A stretch of 64,000 nucleotides of DNA from Pseudoroseicyclus aestuarii (GTDB lineage Bacteria; Pseudomonadota; Alphaproteobacteria; Rhodobacterales; Rhodobacteraceae): NCBI RefSeq assembly GCF_003217255.1, contig NZ_QJTE01000004.1, positions 62,001 to 126,000 of the forward strand. The letters are read 5' to 3'. Below the pieces are notes generated by a model that searched no databases, was not told the origin of the DNA, and saw only the letters and a program-made list of their open reading frames with translations. Position numbers and translations under genes: made by a program. This document shows positions 7,786 through 17,686 of the stretch, one piece after another (the first letter of the stretch is position 1; each line of letters begins with the position of its first letter).

Positions 7786-9908
7786 TGCGCCGCCGCCTGC
7801 TGGCCCTCTGCGCCGCCCTCGGCCTGCCGCTCCTGGGCGCCCTGCCCGCCGCCGCGCAGATGACCGCGACCCTCGCCGCCGACAGCCTCAGCGTGACCGG
7901 CGGCAGCCTGCTGACCGCGACGGGCAGCGTCGAGGCAGTCTATGACGGCACCCGGCTGACCGCGCAGCGCCTGACCTTCGACCGCGAGGCCAATGGCGGC
8001 GCGGGGCGGCTGACCGTCGAGGGCCCGATCCTGATCCGCACGCCGCGCGGCGACATCTTCACCGCCGATCAGGCGCAGCTCGACCCGCAGCTTCAGAACG
8101 GGCTGCTGCGCGGCGCGCGGCTGGTGCTGGACCGGCAGCTTCAGCTTGCCGCGAGCCGGATCGACAGGGTCGACGGGCGGCTGACCGCCCTGACCCGCGC
8201 CCGCGCCACCGCCTGCCGCGTCTGCGACGGCGGCCCGCCCCTGTGGGAAATCCGCGCGGATCAGATCGTTCACGACGAAGAGGCGCAGCAGCTTTATTTC
8301 GATGATGCCAGCCTGCGCGTGGCCGGCCTGCCGCTTCTCTGGCTGCCGCGCCTGCGCCTGCCGGACCCGACGCTCTCGCGCGCCACCGGGCTTCTGGTGC
8401 CCGAAGTCCGCAGCTCCAGCCAACTGGGGTTCGGGCTGCGCCTGCCCTATTACATCCGCCTCGGCGAGCGGCGTGACCTGACACTGACGCCCTGGCTCGC
8501 GCGCCATGCCGACAGCCTGGGCCTGCGGTACCGCCAGTCTTGGGCGGGCGGCTGGCTGCGCCTGACCGGCGCGGCCAGCGAGGACGACCTGCAGGAAGGG
8601 CCGCGCGGCTACCTTCTTGGCGAGGGGCTTTTAGCCCTGGGCGACGGCTGGCGGCTGGGCTTCGACCTCGAGCTGGCCTCGGACAACGCCTACCTGTCGG
8701 ACTACGGCATATCCGAGGCCGACCGGCTGGATTCGCGCCTGCGCCTGTCGCGCGTCCAGGCCGACCGCCTGGCGCTGGCGCAGGTCAGCTTCTTCCAGAC
8801 CCTGCGCGAGGACGAGGCGACGGGCAGCCTGCCCCCCGTGCTGGCGCAGAGCCGCTGGGAAAGCGTGCAGGCCCTTGGCGGCGGGCGGCTGCGGCTGCAG
8901 CTTTCGGGCGATGCGCTGTGGCGCACGGAAGCGGGCCGCGGCGAGGCGGCCCGCGATGTCGCCCGCGCCGGCGGAAGCGCCGACTGGCGCCGCGATTGGG
9001 TGCTGGGGCCCGGCCTTCTGGCCGAAACTGCCCTACGCGCCGGCCTCGACGCCTATGGCGTGACGGACGATCCGGCCTTCCCGGACCGGCTGGCCCGGCT
9101 GCGCGGGGACGGCACCGCGACGCTGCGCTGGCCGCTTCGGCGCGCGACGGCAGCCGGCGGCGCCGATGTGATCGAGCCCTTGGTGCAGCTGGGCTGGTCG
9201 GACCACCTCGGCCAGACCCCGCCGAACGAGGACAGCCGCCTGGTGGAATTCGACGAGGCGAACCTCGGCCTTCTCGACCGGCTGCCGGGCGAGGATCTGA
9301 CGGAAGAGGGCCTGCGCCTGACGCTGGGCGGATCCTGGACCCACATGTCCCCCGCCGGATGGTCCACCACCACGACGCTGGGCCGCATCCTGCGCGACCG
9401 CGCGCAGCCCGGCTTCTCGGCGACTTCCGGGCTGGGGGGGCGCAGCTCGGACTGGCTGCTGGCGGGGCAGATCCTGCTGCAGGACGGCTTCGCCCTGACC
9501 GGACGCAGCACCTTCGACAGCGCCTTCGACCTGAGCCGGGCGGAGGCGCGTGTCGATTGGGACGGCAGCCGCGTCGGCCTGGCCGCCGCCTATGTCTGGC
9601 TGACCCGCGATCCCGCCGAAAGCCGGGACGAGACCGTCTCGGAATGGAACGTCGAGGCCGACTGGCGCCTGACCGAGCGCTGGAGCCTCGCCGCCGAGAC
9701 GCGCTACGACATCGCCGCCGACCGCGCCAGCCGCGCCGGTCTGGGCGTGACCTGGCGCACCGATTGCGCCACGGTGGACCTTTCCGCGACGCGTCGCTAC
9801 ACCTCGAACAGGGATATCGCGCCGTCCACGGATCTCGGCCTATCGGTCACGCTCAGCGGGTTCTCCGCCGGGCGCGAGGCGGCGCCCACGGCAGCACAAT
9901 GCTACTGA
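7785..9908 (+). CDS. lptD: LPS assembly outer-membrane protein LptD
   Basis: A 707-residue protein with a clear signal peptide ending LPAAAQ (residue 25), an OstA-like periplasmic N-domain (about 30-130) and a long beta-barrel domain to the C-terminus. LptD receives LPS from the periplasmic bridge and inserts it in the outer leaflet. The mature part has four cysteines, at 144, 147, 661 and 706. This is two near the N-domain and two near the C-terminus, compatible with the inter-domain disulfides known for LptD. Its ATG overlaps the lptG stop by one base. Confidence 0.92.
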   Translation: MRRRLLALCAALGLPLLGALPAAAQMTATLAADSLSVTGGSLLTATGSVEAVYDGTRLTAQRLTFDREANGGAGRLTVEGPILIRTPRGDIFTADQAQLDPQLQNGLLRGARLVLDRQLQLAASRIDRVDGRLTALTRARATACRVCDGGPPLWEIRADQIVHDEEAQQLYFDDASLRVAGLPLLWLPRLRLPDPTLSRATGLLVPEVRSSSQLGFGLRLPYYIRLGERRDLTLTPWLARHADSLGLRYRQSWAGGWLRLTGAASEDDLQEGPRGYLLGEGLLALGDGWRLGFDLELASDNAYLSDYGISEADRLDSRLRLSRVQADRLALAQVSFFQTLREDEATGSLPPVLAQSRWESVQALGGGRLRLQLSGDALWRTEAGRGEAARDVARAGGSADWRRDWVLGPGLLAETALRAGLDAYGVTDDPAFPDRLARLRGDGTATLRWPLRRATAAGGADVIEPLVQLGWSDHLGQTPPNEDSRLVEFDEANLGLLDRLPGEDLTEEGLRLTLGGSWTHMSPAGWSTTTTLGRILRDRAQPGFSATSGLGGRSSDWLLAGQILLQDGFALTGRSTFDSAFDLSRAEARVDWDGSRVGLAAAYVWLTRDPAESRDETVSEWNVEADWRLTERWSLAAETRYDIAADRASRAGLGVTWRTDCATVDLSATRRYTSNRDIAPSTDLGLSVTLSGFSAGREAAPTAAQCY

Positions 9909-11170
9909 CGGCAACAGTTCAGAGCGAGACGAGGCAGGCGTTGAAGACCCTTAGCACTTCCCGATTCCGCGGCGCGGTGGCGGCCCTCGCCCTGGCGGCC
10001 ATGGCGCCTGCCGCGGCCAGCGCCCAGAGCGCCTTTTCCCCGGCCATCACCGTCGATGGCGCGGCGATCACCTACTGGGAGATCGACCAGCGCGTCCGCC
10101 TGCTGCAGGCCTTCAACACGCCCGGCGACCTGCGCGAGGTCGCGCGCCAGCAGCTGGTCGAGGAGCGGCTGAAGGGCGCCGAGCTCGAGCGGCAGGGCCT
10201 GACCCTCGACGAGGCGGGCCTGCGCGAGGCGCAGGAGGAATTCGCCGGCCGCGCCAACCTGACGCTGGAGCAATTCCGCGCGCAGCTGTCGCAGGACGGC
10301 ATCGCGCCCGAGGCCTTTCGCGACTACGTCTCGATCAACCTGGCCTGGCGCGATTACATCCGCGCCCGCTTCGGCCCGCAGACCAGCGCGAGCGAAGAAG
10401 ACATCCTGCGACAGGCGATGCGTCCCGATCCCGGCCAGTCGACCGAGCTTCTGCTGAGCGAGATCATCATCGCCACGCCGCCGCAGATGCCGCCCGAGAT
10501 CCGGGTGCGGGCACGCGAGGTCTCGCAGCAGATCGCGGCGATCACCAGCGCCGATGAATTCTCGGAGGCCGCGCGCCAGGTCTCGGCCCTGCCGAGCCGC
10601 GAGGACGGCGGGCGGCTGGGCTGGGTGCCGGTGGCGAACTACCCCGCCCCCATCGTCGAGCAGATCCTCGAGCTGTCGCCGGGCCAGGTGACGCAGCCGA
10701 TCCAGATCCCCAACGGCATCGCCCTGTTCCAGCTGCGCGGCCAGCGCGAAGTCGATTCCTCGCCCGCGATCGTCGAGATCGACTATGCCGCCTTCGCCAT
10801 CCCCGGCCCGCTCGAGGCCGCGCAGGAGGCCGCAGGCGCCGTCGCCGGCCGCGTCGATGTCTGCGACGATCTTTACGGCGTGGCGCAGGGCCTGCCGCCC
10901 GAGCGGCTGGTCCGTGAAGCCGTCGCCCCCGCCGCCCTGCCGGACGGCTATGCCGCCGCCATGGCGCCGCTCGACGGGAACGAATACACGCTGCTGCCCC
11001 GCGCCGATGGCGGCCTGACCTTCCTGATGCTCTGTGCCCGCCGCCCCGCAGCCGTCGCCAGCGGCGACGCGCAGGAGCTCGACAGCCTGCTGCGCGGCGC
11101 GCAGCTTCAGCGTTACGACGAGATCCTGCTGGCCGAGCTTCGGGCCCAGGCGATCATCACCGGCGAATGA
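9899..11170 (+). CDS. surA: SurA-like periplasmic peptidylprolyl isomerase/chaperone
   Basis: A 423-residue secreted parvulin-type protein. The hydrophobic stretch RGAVAALALAAMAPAAASAQ ends in an AXA-type cleavage site, followed by a SurA N-like chaperone region (about 45-185) and one PpiC-like domain (about 190-300, with SREDGGRLGWV). SurA homologues escort outer-membrane proteins, LptD among them, through the periplasm, and the position just after lptD fits. The first ATG overlaps lptD by ten bases; a TTG at 9941 with GAGG seven bases upstream would give a more compact signal peptide and may be the true start. Confidence 0.85.
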   Translation: MLLTATVQSETRQALKTLSTSRFRGAVAALALAAMAPAAASAQSAFSPAITVDGAAITYWEIDQRVRLLQAFNTPGDLREVARQQLVEERLKGAELERQGLTLDEAGLREAQEEFAGRANLTLEQFRAQLSQDGIAPEAFRDYVSINLAWRDYIRARFGPQTSASEEDILRQAMRPDPGQSTELLLSEIIIATPPQMPPEIRVRAREVSQQIAAITSADEFSEAARQVSALPSREDGGRLGWVPVANYPAPIVEQILELSPGQVTQPIQIPNGIALFQLRGQREVDSSPAIVEIDYAAFAIPGPLEAAQEAAGAVAGRVDVCDDLYGVAQGLPPERLVREAVAPAALPDGYAAAMAPLDGNEYTLLPRADGGLTFLMLCARRPAAVASGDAQELDSLLRGAQLQRYDEILLAELRAQAIITGE

Positions 11171-12132
11171 AGCCCGTCGTCATCAGCTGCGGCGAACCCG
11201 CCGGCATCGGCCCCGAGATCGCGGTCTCCGCCTGGGCGGCGCTGCGGCAGGAGATGCCGCTGCTCTGGATCGGCGATCCGGCGCATCTGCCCGAGGGCAC
11301 GCCCTGGCGCGCCGTCGAAGGCCCCGGCGAGGCCGCCGCCGTCACGCCCGAGGCGCTGCCGGTGCTGGCCCGCGACTTCGGCACGCCGCGCCGCCCCGGC
11401 CATGCCGACCCGGCCCATGCCCCCAAGGTGATCGACGCGATCCGCGAGGGCGCCGCGCTGGCGCAGGCGGGCGAGGTCGCCGGGCTATGCACCGCGCCGA
11501 TCAATAAGGCGGCGCTGAAGGCCGGGGCGGGCTTCGGCTTTCCGGGCCATACCGAGTACCTCGCCGCGCTGGCGGGGGTGGAGCGGGTGGTGATGATGCT
11601 GGCCGGCGAGGGCCTGCGCGTGGTGCCGGTCACCATCCATATCCCGCTTTCCGAGGTGCCGGGCACGCTGACGCCGGAGCTGCTGGAAGAGACGCTGCGC
11701 ATCACCCATGCCGCCCTGATGCGCGATTTTGGCCTGCCCGCCCCCCGCATCGCCGTCTCGGGCCTGAACCCCCACGCCGGCGAAGAGGGGCAGATGGGCC
11801 ATGAGGAGACCCTTGTCATCACCCCGGTGCTGGAGCGTCTCCGCGCCGAGGGGCTGACCCTGACCGGGCCGCTGCCGGCGGACACGATGTTCCACCCCGC
11901 CGCCCGCGCCCGCTACGACGTGGCGGTCTGCATGTACCACGACCAGGCGCTGGTGCCGATCAAGACGGTGGATTTCGCCGGCGGGGTCAACGTGACGCTG
12001 GGGCTGCCCTTCGTGCGCACCTCGCCCGACCACGGGACCGCCTATGACATCGCGGGCACGGGCCGCGCGGATGCGACCTCGATGATCGCGGCGCTGCGGC
12101 TGGCCGCGACGATGGCCGAGGCGCGGGGATGA
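11167..12132 (+). CDS. pdxA: 4-hydroxythreonine-4-phosphate dehydrogenase
   Basis: A 321-residue enzyme of the DXP-dependent pyridoxal 5'-phosphate pathway, oxidising 4-phosphohydroxy-L-threonine with NAD. Family motifs are [10 protein letters not shown] at the N-terminus, [15 protein letters not shown] and [13 protein letters not shown]; the histidines of these motifs are metal ligands in the family. It overlaps the surA-like gene by four bases. The surA-pdxA-rsmA order is widely conserved in proteobacteria. Confidence 0.95.
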   Translation: MKPVVISCGEPAGIGPEIAVSAWAALRQEMPLLWIGDPAHLPEGTPWRAVEGPGEAAAVTPEALPVLARDFGTPRRPGHADPAHAPKVIDAIREGAALAQAGEVAGLCTAPINKAALKAGAGFGFPGHTEYLAALAGVERVVMMLAGEGLRVVPVTIHIPLSEVPGTLTPELLEETLRITHAALMRDFGLPAPRIAVSGLNPHAGEEGQMGHEETLVITPVLERLRAEGLTLTGPLPADTMFHPAARARYDVAVCMYHDQALVPIKTVDFAGGVNVTLGLPFVRTSPDHGTAYDIAGTGRADATSMIAALRLAATMAEARG

Positions 12133-12152
12133 TCCGGCGGGAGCCCGGTCTC

Positions 12153-12171
12153 GGGGGGCATCGAGCCCCCC
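12153..12171 (+). terminator. GC hairpin between pdxA and rsmA
   Basis: GGGGGGC-ATCGA-GCCCCCC forms a perfect seven-base stem with a five-base loop, without a following T run. It sits about 20 bases after pdxA and 50 before rsmA. It could partly terminate transcription or protect the upstream mRNA; the sequence alone cannot decide. Confidence 0.4.
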
Positions 12172-12223
12172 TCGCCCGGCCGGCCCCTGCGGGTCCGGGC
12201 GCCATCGCGGAAGGACGGGCCTG

Positions 12224-13060
12224 ATGGCAACGATCGACGGGCTGCCGCCGCTGCGCGCGGTGATCGGCACTCATGGGCTGTCGGCGCGCAAGGCGCTGGG
12301 GCAGAACTTCCTGCTGGACTTGAACCTGACGGCGAAGATCGCCCGCTCTGCCGGTGCGCTGGAGGGGCACGATGTGCTCGAGGTGGGGCCCGGCCCCGGC
12401 GGGCTGACGCGCGGGCTGCTGGCCGAGGGCGCGCGCCGGGTGCTGGCGGTCGAGAAGGACCCGCGCTGCCTGCCCGCGCTCGAGGAGATCGCGCAGGCCT
12501 ATCCCGGCCGGCTGGAGGTCGTGCAGGGCGATGCGCTGGCGGGCGACATGCTCGCGCGCCTCGAGCCGCCGATCCGCATCGTCGCCAACCTGCCCTACAA
12601 CGTCGGCACGGAGCTTCTGGTGCGCTGGCTGACGCCGCAGGTCTGGCCGCCGCGCTGGAGCACGCTGACGCTGATGTTCCAGCGCGAGGTGGCGGAGCGC
12701 ATCGTGGCGCGGCCCGGCAGCAAGGCCTATGGGCGCCTCGCGCTGCTGGCGCAGTGGCGCACCGAGGCGCGCATCGTCATGAGCCTGCCGCCAGAGGCCT
12801 TTACCCCGCCGCCCAAGATCAGCTCGGCCGTGGTGCATTTCACCGCCCTGCCCGAGCCGCGCTACCCCGCCGATCCCAAGGTGCTCGAGCGGGTGGTCGC
12901 CATGGCCTTCAACCAGCGGCGCAAGATGCTGCGCGCGGCGCTGAAGGGCCTCGGCCCGGATATCGAGGACCGGCTACTGGCCGCCGGGATCCCGCCGACC
13001 GCGCGGGCCGAGGAGATCGACCTGGAGCGCTTCTGCGCCCTGGCGCGCAGCCTGGGCTGA
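12224..13060 (+). CDS. rsmA: 16S rRNA (adenine1518-N6/adenine1519-N6)-dimethyltransferase
   Basis: A 278-residue KsgA/RsmA enzyme that dimethylates two adenosines in the 3' hairpin of 16S rRNA. It shows the N-terminal [18 protein letters not shown], the SAM-binding [16 protein letters not shown] and the catalytic [11 protein letters not shown]. An AAGGA ribosome binding site precedes the ATG. It is the last gene of the lptF-to-rsmA run. Confidence 0.96.
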   Translation: MATIDGLPPLRAVIGTHGLSARKALGQNFLLDLNLTAKIARSAGALEGHDVLEVGPGPGGLTRGLLAEGARRVLAVEKDPRCLPALEEIAQAYPGRLEVVQGDALAGDMLARLEPPIRIVANLPYNVGTELLVRWLTPQVWPPRWSTLTLMFQREVAERIVARPGSKAYGRLALLAQWRTEARIVMSLPPEAFTPPPKISSAVVHFTALPEPRYPADPKVLERVVAMAFNQRRKMLRAALKGLGPDIEDRLLAAGIPPTARAEEIDLERFCALARSLG

Positions 13061-13081
13061 CACCGCCTGCCGCACAAGACA

Positions 13082-13108
13082 ATGGCCGCCCCCTTGGGAG
13101 GGACGGCC
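13082..13108 (+). terminator. Hairpin downstream of rsmA
   Basis: TGGCCG and CGGCCA pair around an imperfect C-rich/G-rich inner stem with a bulged A. It lies 22 bases after the rsmA stop, has no T run and probably closes the plus-strand operon. Confidence 0.35.
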
Positions 13109-13157
13109 AGATGCCGGGATCATCGAAGACCGAAGAGGCGTGAGGCTGCCGTGCCCT

Positions 13158-13181
13158 GGCGCCACCCCGAAGGGTGGCGCC
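13158..13181 (-). terminator. UUCG-loop hairpin after the DUF4167 gene
   Basis: Read on the minus strand, GGCGCCACCC and GGGTGGCGCC form a perfect ten-base stem closed by the very stable C(UUCG)G tetraloop. It begins nine bases after the DUF4167 stop. No T run follows. The tetraloop exists only in the minus-strand RNA (the plus strand would have CGAA), which supports the strand call. Confidence 0.55.
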
Positions 13182-13189
13182 GGGCGGGG

Positions 13190-13990
13190 TTACTCTGCCG
13201 CTTCCTGAGGCGTGTCGCCCTTGGAGGCGCCGCCTTCCTCGCCCGCGGCCTTGCGCGGGGCGCGGGGCTTGCGCGGGCGCTTGGGCTTTTCGCCCTCGGC
13301 GCGGCTTTCCGGGGTCTCGACGAGGCCGCTCTGATCAGCCTCGCCGCTTTCGCCTTGCTCCCCCTGCGGGGCGGCGGCGCGGGGCGTGCGGGTCCGGCGG
13401 CGCGGCTTGGGCGCAGGCTCGCCCTCGGGCTGCGAGGCCTCGGAGGCGGCACCCTCGCCGCGCGGAGCGGCGTCGCGGTCGTCGGAGCCGCCCTGCCCGC
13501 GATCCTGCTGGCCCCGGTCCTGCTGACCGCGATCCTGGCCCCGGTCTTGACCGGAAGCGCGATGATCGGCGGCTTGGCCGTCGTCGCGGCCGTGATCCCG
13601 CTGCCGGTCCTGACGACCGCTGTTCTGGCCGTCGTCGCCGTCGGACTGACCGTCCTTCTGGCGCTGCGGCCGCTCGCGGTCGCGCTCTGCCTGCCGCTCG
13701 CGATTCTGCTGCTCCGCCTCTTCGCGGCGCTGCTCGACCTCGCGGTTGGCCTCGGCCAGCATGCGCAGGTAATGCTCCGCGTGCTGGGCGTGGTTCTCGG
13801 CATTCACCCGGTCACCGGCGAGCGTCGCGTCGCGGTGCATCTGGGTGTATTTCTCGATGATCTGCTGGGGCGTCCCGCGAACCTTGCCGTCCGGGCCCGA
13901 GCTGTCGAACACCCGGTTGACGATATTGCCGCCCGAGGGACGGTTGTTGCGGTTCTTGTTGCCCCGCGACCGTGACTTCGATGATCTCAT
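13190..13990 (-). CDS. DUF4167 domain-containing protein with disordered charged tail
   Basis: A 266-residue protein. The conserved part is the first ~90 residues: a basic start (RSSKSRSRGNKNRNNRPSGG), then an alanine/histidine-rich helix with GDRVNAENHAQHAEHYLRML, the DUF4167 core common in alphaproteobacteria. The rest is low-complexity Arg/Asp/Gln/Gly/Glu sequence with a tandem QDRGQ repeat (about residues 142-165). A basic nucleic-acid-binding-like tail with RKPRAPRKAAG follows. Function is not established. GAAGAAA precedes the ATG. The gap to prmC (239 bases) holds nothing else I can name. Confidence 0.85.
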   Translation of the reverse strand: MRSSKSRSRGNKNRNNRPSGGNIVNRVFDSSGPDGKVRGTPQQIIEKYTQMHRDATLAGDRVNAENHAQHAEHYLRMLAEANREVEQRREEAEQQNRERQAERDRERPQRQKDGQSDGDDGQNSGRQDRQRDHGRDDGQAADHRASGQDRGQDRGQQDRGQQDRGQGGSDDRDAAPRGEGAASEASQPEGEPAPKPRRRTRTPRAAAPQGEQGESGEADQSGLVETPESRAEGEKPKRPRKPRAPRKAAGEEGGASKGDTPQEAAE

Positions 13991-14229
13991 GGAATTTCTT
14001 CGTTGAGGCCTGCTCGGCGTTGCGCTTTCGCCAGATGCTGGGTTGCCCCTGCGCGGCACCGCCGCTGCGAGTCTGGGTCCCGAAAATGGTCTGGCGGCGT
14101 CTCGGGCCGCGGGAATGGACAGCGGCAGCGCCGCCGGTCTCCCTGCCCGGTGGCTAGGAGTAAGCACGCGGCGGCGCCGTTTTCAAGCGCTTTCTCGAAA
14201 AGCACCGCCCGAACGGGCGTGAAACCGCC

Positions 14230-15093
14230 CTAGCGCCGGGTCAAAGGGGCCGCGAAGGCCGCCACGCGGTCGCGTCCGTCCAAGTCGGGCAGCAGCCGCC
14301 CGCCCGCAAGACCGGCCGCCGCGCCCAGCGCCAGCACGTCAGGCCCCTGCCCCAGCCCAAGCTCCAGCAGCAGCCTGCCGCCGGGCGCCATCAGCCGCGG
14401 CGCCTGCGCGAGGATCGCGCGGTAGGCGCCCAGCCCGTCGCCGCCGTCGGTCAGCGCCCCGCGCGGCTCCCAGTCGCGCACCTCGGGCGAGAGGCCGGCC
14501 ATCTCGCCCAGCGCGATATAGGGCGGGTTCGAGGTGATCAGGTCGAAGCCCCCCGTGACGCCCTCGGCCCAGTCGCCCTGCAGGATCGTCGCGCGATCCG
14601 TCAGGCCCAGCGCCTCGGCATTGGCCTCGGCCACGGCGCAGGCGGCCGCCGAGAGGTCGATGCCGATGCCGCTGGCGCCCGGCGTCTCGGCCAGCAGGGT
14701 CAGCAGGATGCATCCCGTTCCTGTCCCGAGGTCGAGCAGGCTCGAGAAGGGCGCCGAAAGCGCCGCCTCGACCAGCGCCTCGGTCTCGGGGCGCGGATCG
14801 AGCGTATCGGCGGTGACGCGGAAGTCGCGGCCGTAGAAGGCCCGGCGTCCGGTCAGATGCGAGATGGGCTCGCGCGCGCAGCGGCGGTCGACCAGCCCCT
14901 CGAAGGCGGCGAGGCGCTCCGCGTCCAGTGGCTCCGGCAGGACCAGCATCAGCCGTCCGGGCGGGATGCCCAGCGCATGGGCCAGCAGGCGGCGCCCGTC
15001 GCCCGGCGCACCGGGCACACCCGCCTCGGTCAGCCGCGCCACGGCCCGCACCAGCGCCGCGGCCCCGGTGACGGGGCCGGAGGGCAGGCTCAT
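14230..15093 (-). CDS. prmC: Peptide chain release factor N5-glutamine methyltransferase
   Basis: A 287-residue enzyme that methylates the glutamine of the GGQ motif in release factors. The N-terminal helical domain is followed by a SAM-binding domain with DLGTGTGCI (121-129) and the catalytic NPPY (189-192). Its ATG overlaps the stop of prfA (ATGA), so the enzyme is co-translated with its substrate, which confirms the pair. Confidence 0.95.
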   Translation of the reverse strand: MSLPSGPVTGAAALVRAVARLTEAGVPGAPGDGRRLLAHALGIPPGRLMLVLPEPLDAERLAAFEGLVDRRCAREPISHLTGRRAFYGRDFRVTADTLDPRPETEALVEAALSAPFSSLLDLGTGTGCILLTLLAETPGASGIGIDLSAAACAVAEANAEALGLTDRATILQGDWAEGVTGGFDLITSNPPYIALGEMAGLSPEVRDWEPRGALTDGGDGLGAYRAILAQAPRLMAPGGRLLLELGLGQGPDVLALGAAAGLAGGRLLPDLDGRDRVAAFAAPLTRR

Positions 15094-16142
15094 GCCTCGA
15101 CCTCGGCCAGAAGCGCGGCCTGCGCCTCGGCGGTCAGCGCGTCGATGATCTCGTCGAGATCGCCGGCCAGCACGGCATCCAGCCGGTAGAGCGTGAGGTT
15201 GATGCGGTGATCGGTCAGCCGCCCCTGCGGGAAGTTGTAGGTGCGGATGCGTTCCGACCTGTCGCCGCTGCCAACCTGCGCCCGCCGGTCGGCCGAGCGT
15301 TCGCCATCGACGCGGCTGCGCTCGAGATCGAAGAGACGCGAGCGCAGCACCTCCATCGCCAGCTCGCGGTTGCGGTGCTGCGACTTCTGGCTCGAGGTGA
15401 CGACGATCCCGCTGGGGATATGGGTGATCCGCACGGCCGAATCGGTGGTGTTCACGTGCTGCCCGCCAGCGCCGCTGGCGCGCATGGTGTCGATGCGGAT
15501 GTCGCCCGGCGCGATCTCGATATCGACGGCCTCGGCCTCGGGCAGCACGGCGACGGTGGCGGCGGAGGTATGGATGCGCCCGCCGCTTTCGGTTTCGGGC
15601 ACGCGCTGGACACGGTGCACGCCGCTTTCGTACTTCAGCCGGGCGAAGACGCCGTCGCCGTTGACGCGGATCACGGCCTCCTTGAGGCCGCCAAGCTCGG
15701 TCGCCTGCTCCTCGATCACCTCCCAGCGGTAGCCGCGCGCCTCGGCGTAGCGCTGGTACATGCGCATGAGATCGGCGGCGAAGAGCGCGGCCTCGTCGCC
15801 CCCCGTGCCGGGGCGGATCTCGATCATCGCGGGGCGGGCGTCGGCGGCATCCTTGGGCAGGAGGGCCAGCCGCAGCGCGGCCTCGGCCTCCTCCAGGCGG
15901 CGGCGCAGCTGCGGCAGCTCGTCCTCGGCGAGGGCGCGCATGTCGGGTTCGGCGAGCATGGCCTCGGCCTCGGCGATCTCGGTGCTGAGGCGGGCATGGG
16001 CCCGCGCCGTCTCCACCACGGGCCGCAACTCGCTGTATTCGCGCGAGAGGGCGGCGTAATCGGCGCCGGCGCCGGTGGCCATCTTCGCTTCGAGAAACTC
16101 GAAGCGGCCGGCAATCTGGTCAAGCTTGTCCTGGGCAATCAT
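15090..16142 (-). CDS. prfA: Peptide chain release factor 1
   Basis: A 350-residue class I release factor that ends translation at UAG and UAA. It contains the GGQ hydrolysis motif (226-228, in SGAGGQHVN) and the RF1-type codon-recognition tripeptide in its PET form (172-174, [15 protein letters not shown]). The start [10 protein letters not shown] is chosen by family; 30 more codons are open upstream but lack conservation features. Confidence 0.96.
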   Translation of the reverse strand: MIAQDKLDQIAGRFEFLEAKMATGAGADYAALSREYSELRPVVETARAHARLSTEIAEAEAMLAEPDMRALAEDELPQLRRRLEEAEAALRLALLPKDAADARPAMIEIRPGTGGDEAALFAADLMRMYQRYAEARGYRWEVIEEQATELGGLKEAVIRVNGDGVFARLKYESGVHRVQRVPETESGGRIHTSAATVAVLPEAEAVDIEIAPGDIRIDTMRASGAGGQHVNTTDSAVRITHIPSGIVVTSSQKSQHRNRELAMEVLRSRLFDLERSRVDGERSADRRAQVGSGDRSERIRTYNFPQGRLTDHRINLTLYRLDAVLAGDLDEIIDALTAEAQAALLAEVEA

Positions 16143-16173
16143 TGCGCGGATCTGGTCGATCCCCGCGCGCGGG

Positions 16174-16659
16174 TCAAGGCTGCACGGGCGCCGCGCCGCG
16201 TCCCAGGCCGAGCGCGGCGAGCCAGCGCTCAACCCGTCCGCGGTTCACGCCCATGTCGCTGGCGCCGAAGCGGTTGCGGGCCCAGATCGCCAGCGTCGCG
16301 CCGCCCGGCGCGGGCAGCGCCTGAACGGTCGTGTAATCGGGGAAGCCCATCAGCCTGCTGCGGCTGACGTAGGTGACGCGGTTCTCGTCCACGCTGCCGA
16401 AAAGGCGCTGCGTCGCGGGATCCTCGACCACGACCCTGTCGAAACGCGCCAGCAGGTCGTGCGGCGTGCCGGCATAGACCGGGGCCGCGGCATTGCCCCC
16501 CTCGGGCCGCACGAGCCAGCCCCCCTCGCGCGGCGGGCGGGGGGCCGTTTCGGGCATCGCGGCCTCGTGCCAGACCGCGGGGTCCGAGGGCGCGAGGCGG
16601 ATCCAGGCGGCAGTCCCGAGGCAGCCGGCCAGGGCGCCGACGGCGAGCGTTTTGATCAT
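16174..16659 (-). CDS. DUF1499 domain-containing protein
   Basis: A 161-residue protein starting with one hydrophobic segment ([17 protein letters not shown]), perhaps an uncleaved anchor. The DUF1499 core is recognised from [17 protein letters not shown], then [25 protein letters not shown] near the C-terminus. Function is unknown. I chose the ATG preceded by GTGGAG at eight bases rather than one seven codons further upstream. Confidence 0.85.
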   Translation of the reverse strand: MIKTLAVGALAGCLGTAAWIRLAPSDPAVWHEAAMPETAPRPPREGGWLVRPEGGNAAAPVYAGTPHDLLARFDRVVVEDPATQRLFGSVDENRVTYVSRSRLMGFPDYTTVQALPAPGGATLAIWARNRFGASDMGVNRGRVERWLAALGLGRGAAPVQP

Positions 16660-16775
16660 GGTCGTCTCCACTTCCTGCACCTAGAAACAGATGGCGGCGG
16701 CCCCTGTTCCGCCCCTGCACTGGACTTGGCCGCGCAGCTATGCTCCGCCTCGGGCGGCAGCAACGGGGGGCCTTC

Positions 16776-17600
16776 ATGACCGAAATCCACGACAGTACCG
16801 GCGGCGCGCCCGAGCAGATCGCCCGCCTGGCCGAGATCATGCGCCGCCTGCGCGACCCCGAGACGGGCTGCGCCTGGGACGTCGCGCAGGACTTCGCCTC
16901 CATCGCGCCCTACACCATCGAAGAGGCCTACGAGGTCGCCGATGCGATCGAGCGGCAGGCCTGGGACGAACTGCCGGGCGAGCTGGGGGATTTGCTGCTG
17001 CAGGCGGTCTTCCACGCGCAGATGGCCTCCGAGGCGGGGATGTTCGACCTGGCGGATGTCGCGCGCAGCGTGGCCGACAAGATGGTCGCCCGGCACCCGC
17101 ATGTCTTCGGGGATGAGGACGGCAATCGCACCCCCGGCGAGCAGGTCCAGGCCTGGGAGGCGATCAAGGCCGCCGAGCGGGCCGGCCGGGCCGAGGGCGG
17201 CACCCTCGACGGCGTGGCCCTTGGACTGCCGGCGCTGCTGCGCGCGGCCAAGCTGCAAAAGCGCGCCGCCCGCGTCGGCTTCGACTGGCCCGAGACCACG
17301 CAGGTCCTCGACAAGCTGCGCGAGGAGGCGGCGGAGCTGGTCGAGGCGCGCGAGACATTGAGCCAGGCCGAAGTCGAGGAGGAGATGGGCGATCTTCTCT
17401 TCACCATGGCCAACCTCGCCCGGCACCTCGGGATCGACCCCGAGGCGGCACTGCGCGGCGCCAATGCCAAGTTCACCCGCCGCTTCGCCGCCATCGAGGC
17501 AGGGCTGGCGCGGAGCGGGCGGCGTCCCGAGGAGTCGGACCTGCAGGAGATGGACGCGCTCTGGAACGAGGCGCGGGCGGCGGACAAGCGGGCGGGCTGA
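16776..17600 (+). CDS. mazG: Nucleoside triphosphate pyrophosphohydrolase MazG
   Basis: A 274-residue, two-domain all-alpha NTP pyrophosphatase that hydrolyses (d)NTPs to monophosphates. The first MazG repeat shows RDPETGCAWD and EEAYEVADAIE; the second shows LREEAAELVEAR and VEEEMGDLLF. These acidic clusters bind Mg2+. A G-run ribosome binding site precedes the ATG. It converges with htpX. Confidence 0.94.
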   Translation: MTEIHDSTGGAPEQIARLAEIMRRLRDPETGCAWDVAQDFASIAPYTIEEAYEVADAIERQAWDELPGELGDLLLQAVFHAQMASEAGMFDLADVARSVADKMVARHPHVFGDEDGNRTPGEQVQAWEAIKAAERAGRAEGGTLDGVALGLPALLRAAKLQKRAARVGFDWPETTQVLDKLREEAAELVEARETLSQAEVEEEMGDLLFTMANLARHLGIDPEAALRGANAKFTRRFAAIEAGLARSGRRPEESDLQEMDALWNEARAADKRAG

Positions 17601-17624
17601 AGGGGACCTCGAGGCCCTTAAGCT

Positions 17625-17677
17625 GCGCTGGCGGTCAGCGCGGGGATTTGAGTATTTTTGAGCAACATGAAGGGGGG
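17625..17677 (+). repeat. Intergenic composite repeat, copy B; likely mazG terminator
   Basis: GCGCTG-GCGGT-CAGCGC hairpin, then GGGGATTTGAGTATTTTTG and AGCAACATGAAGGGGGG. The hairpin plus T5 is a reasonable intrinsic terminator 25 bases after the mazG stop. The GTATTTTT...AACATGAAG block is shared with copies C, D and E. Confidence 0.65.
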
Positions 17678-17686
17678 CGGCGCGCC

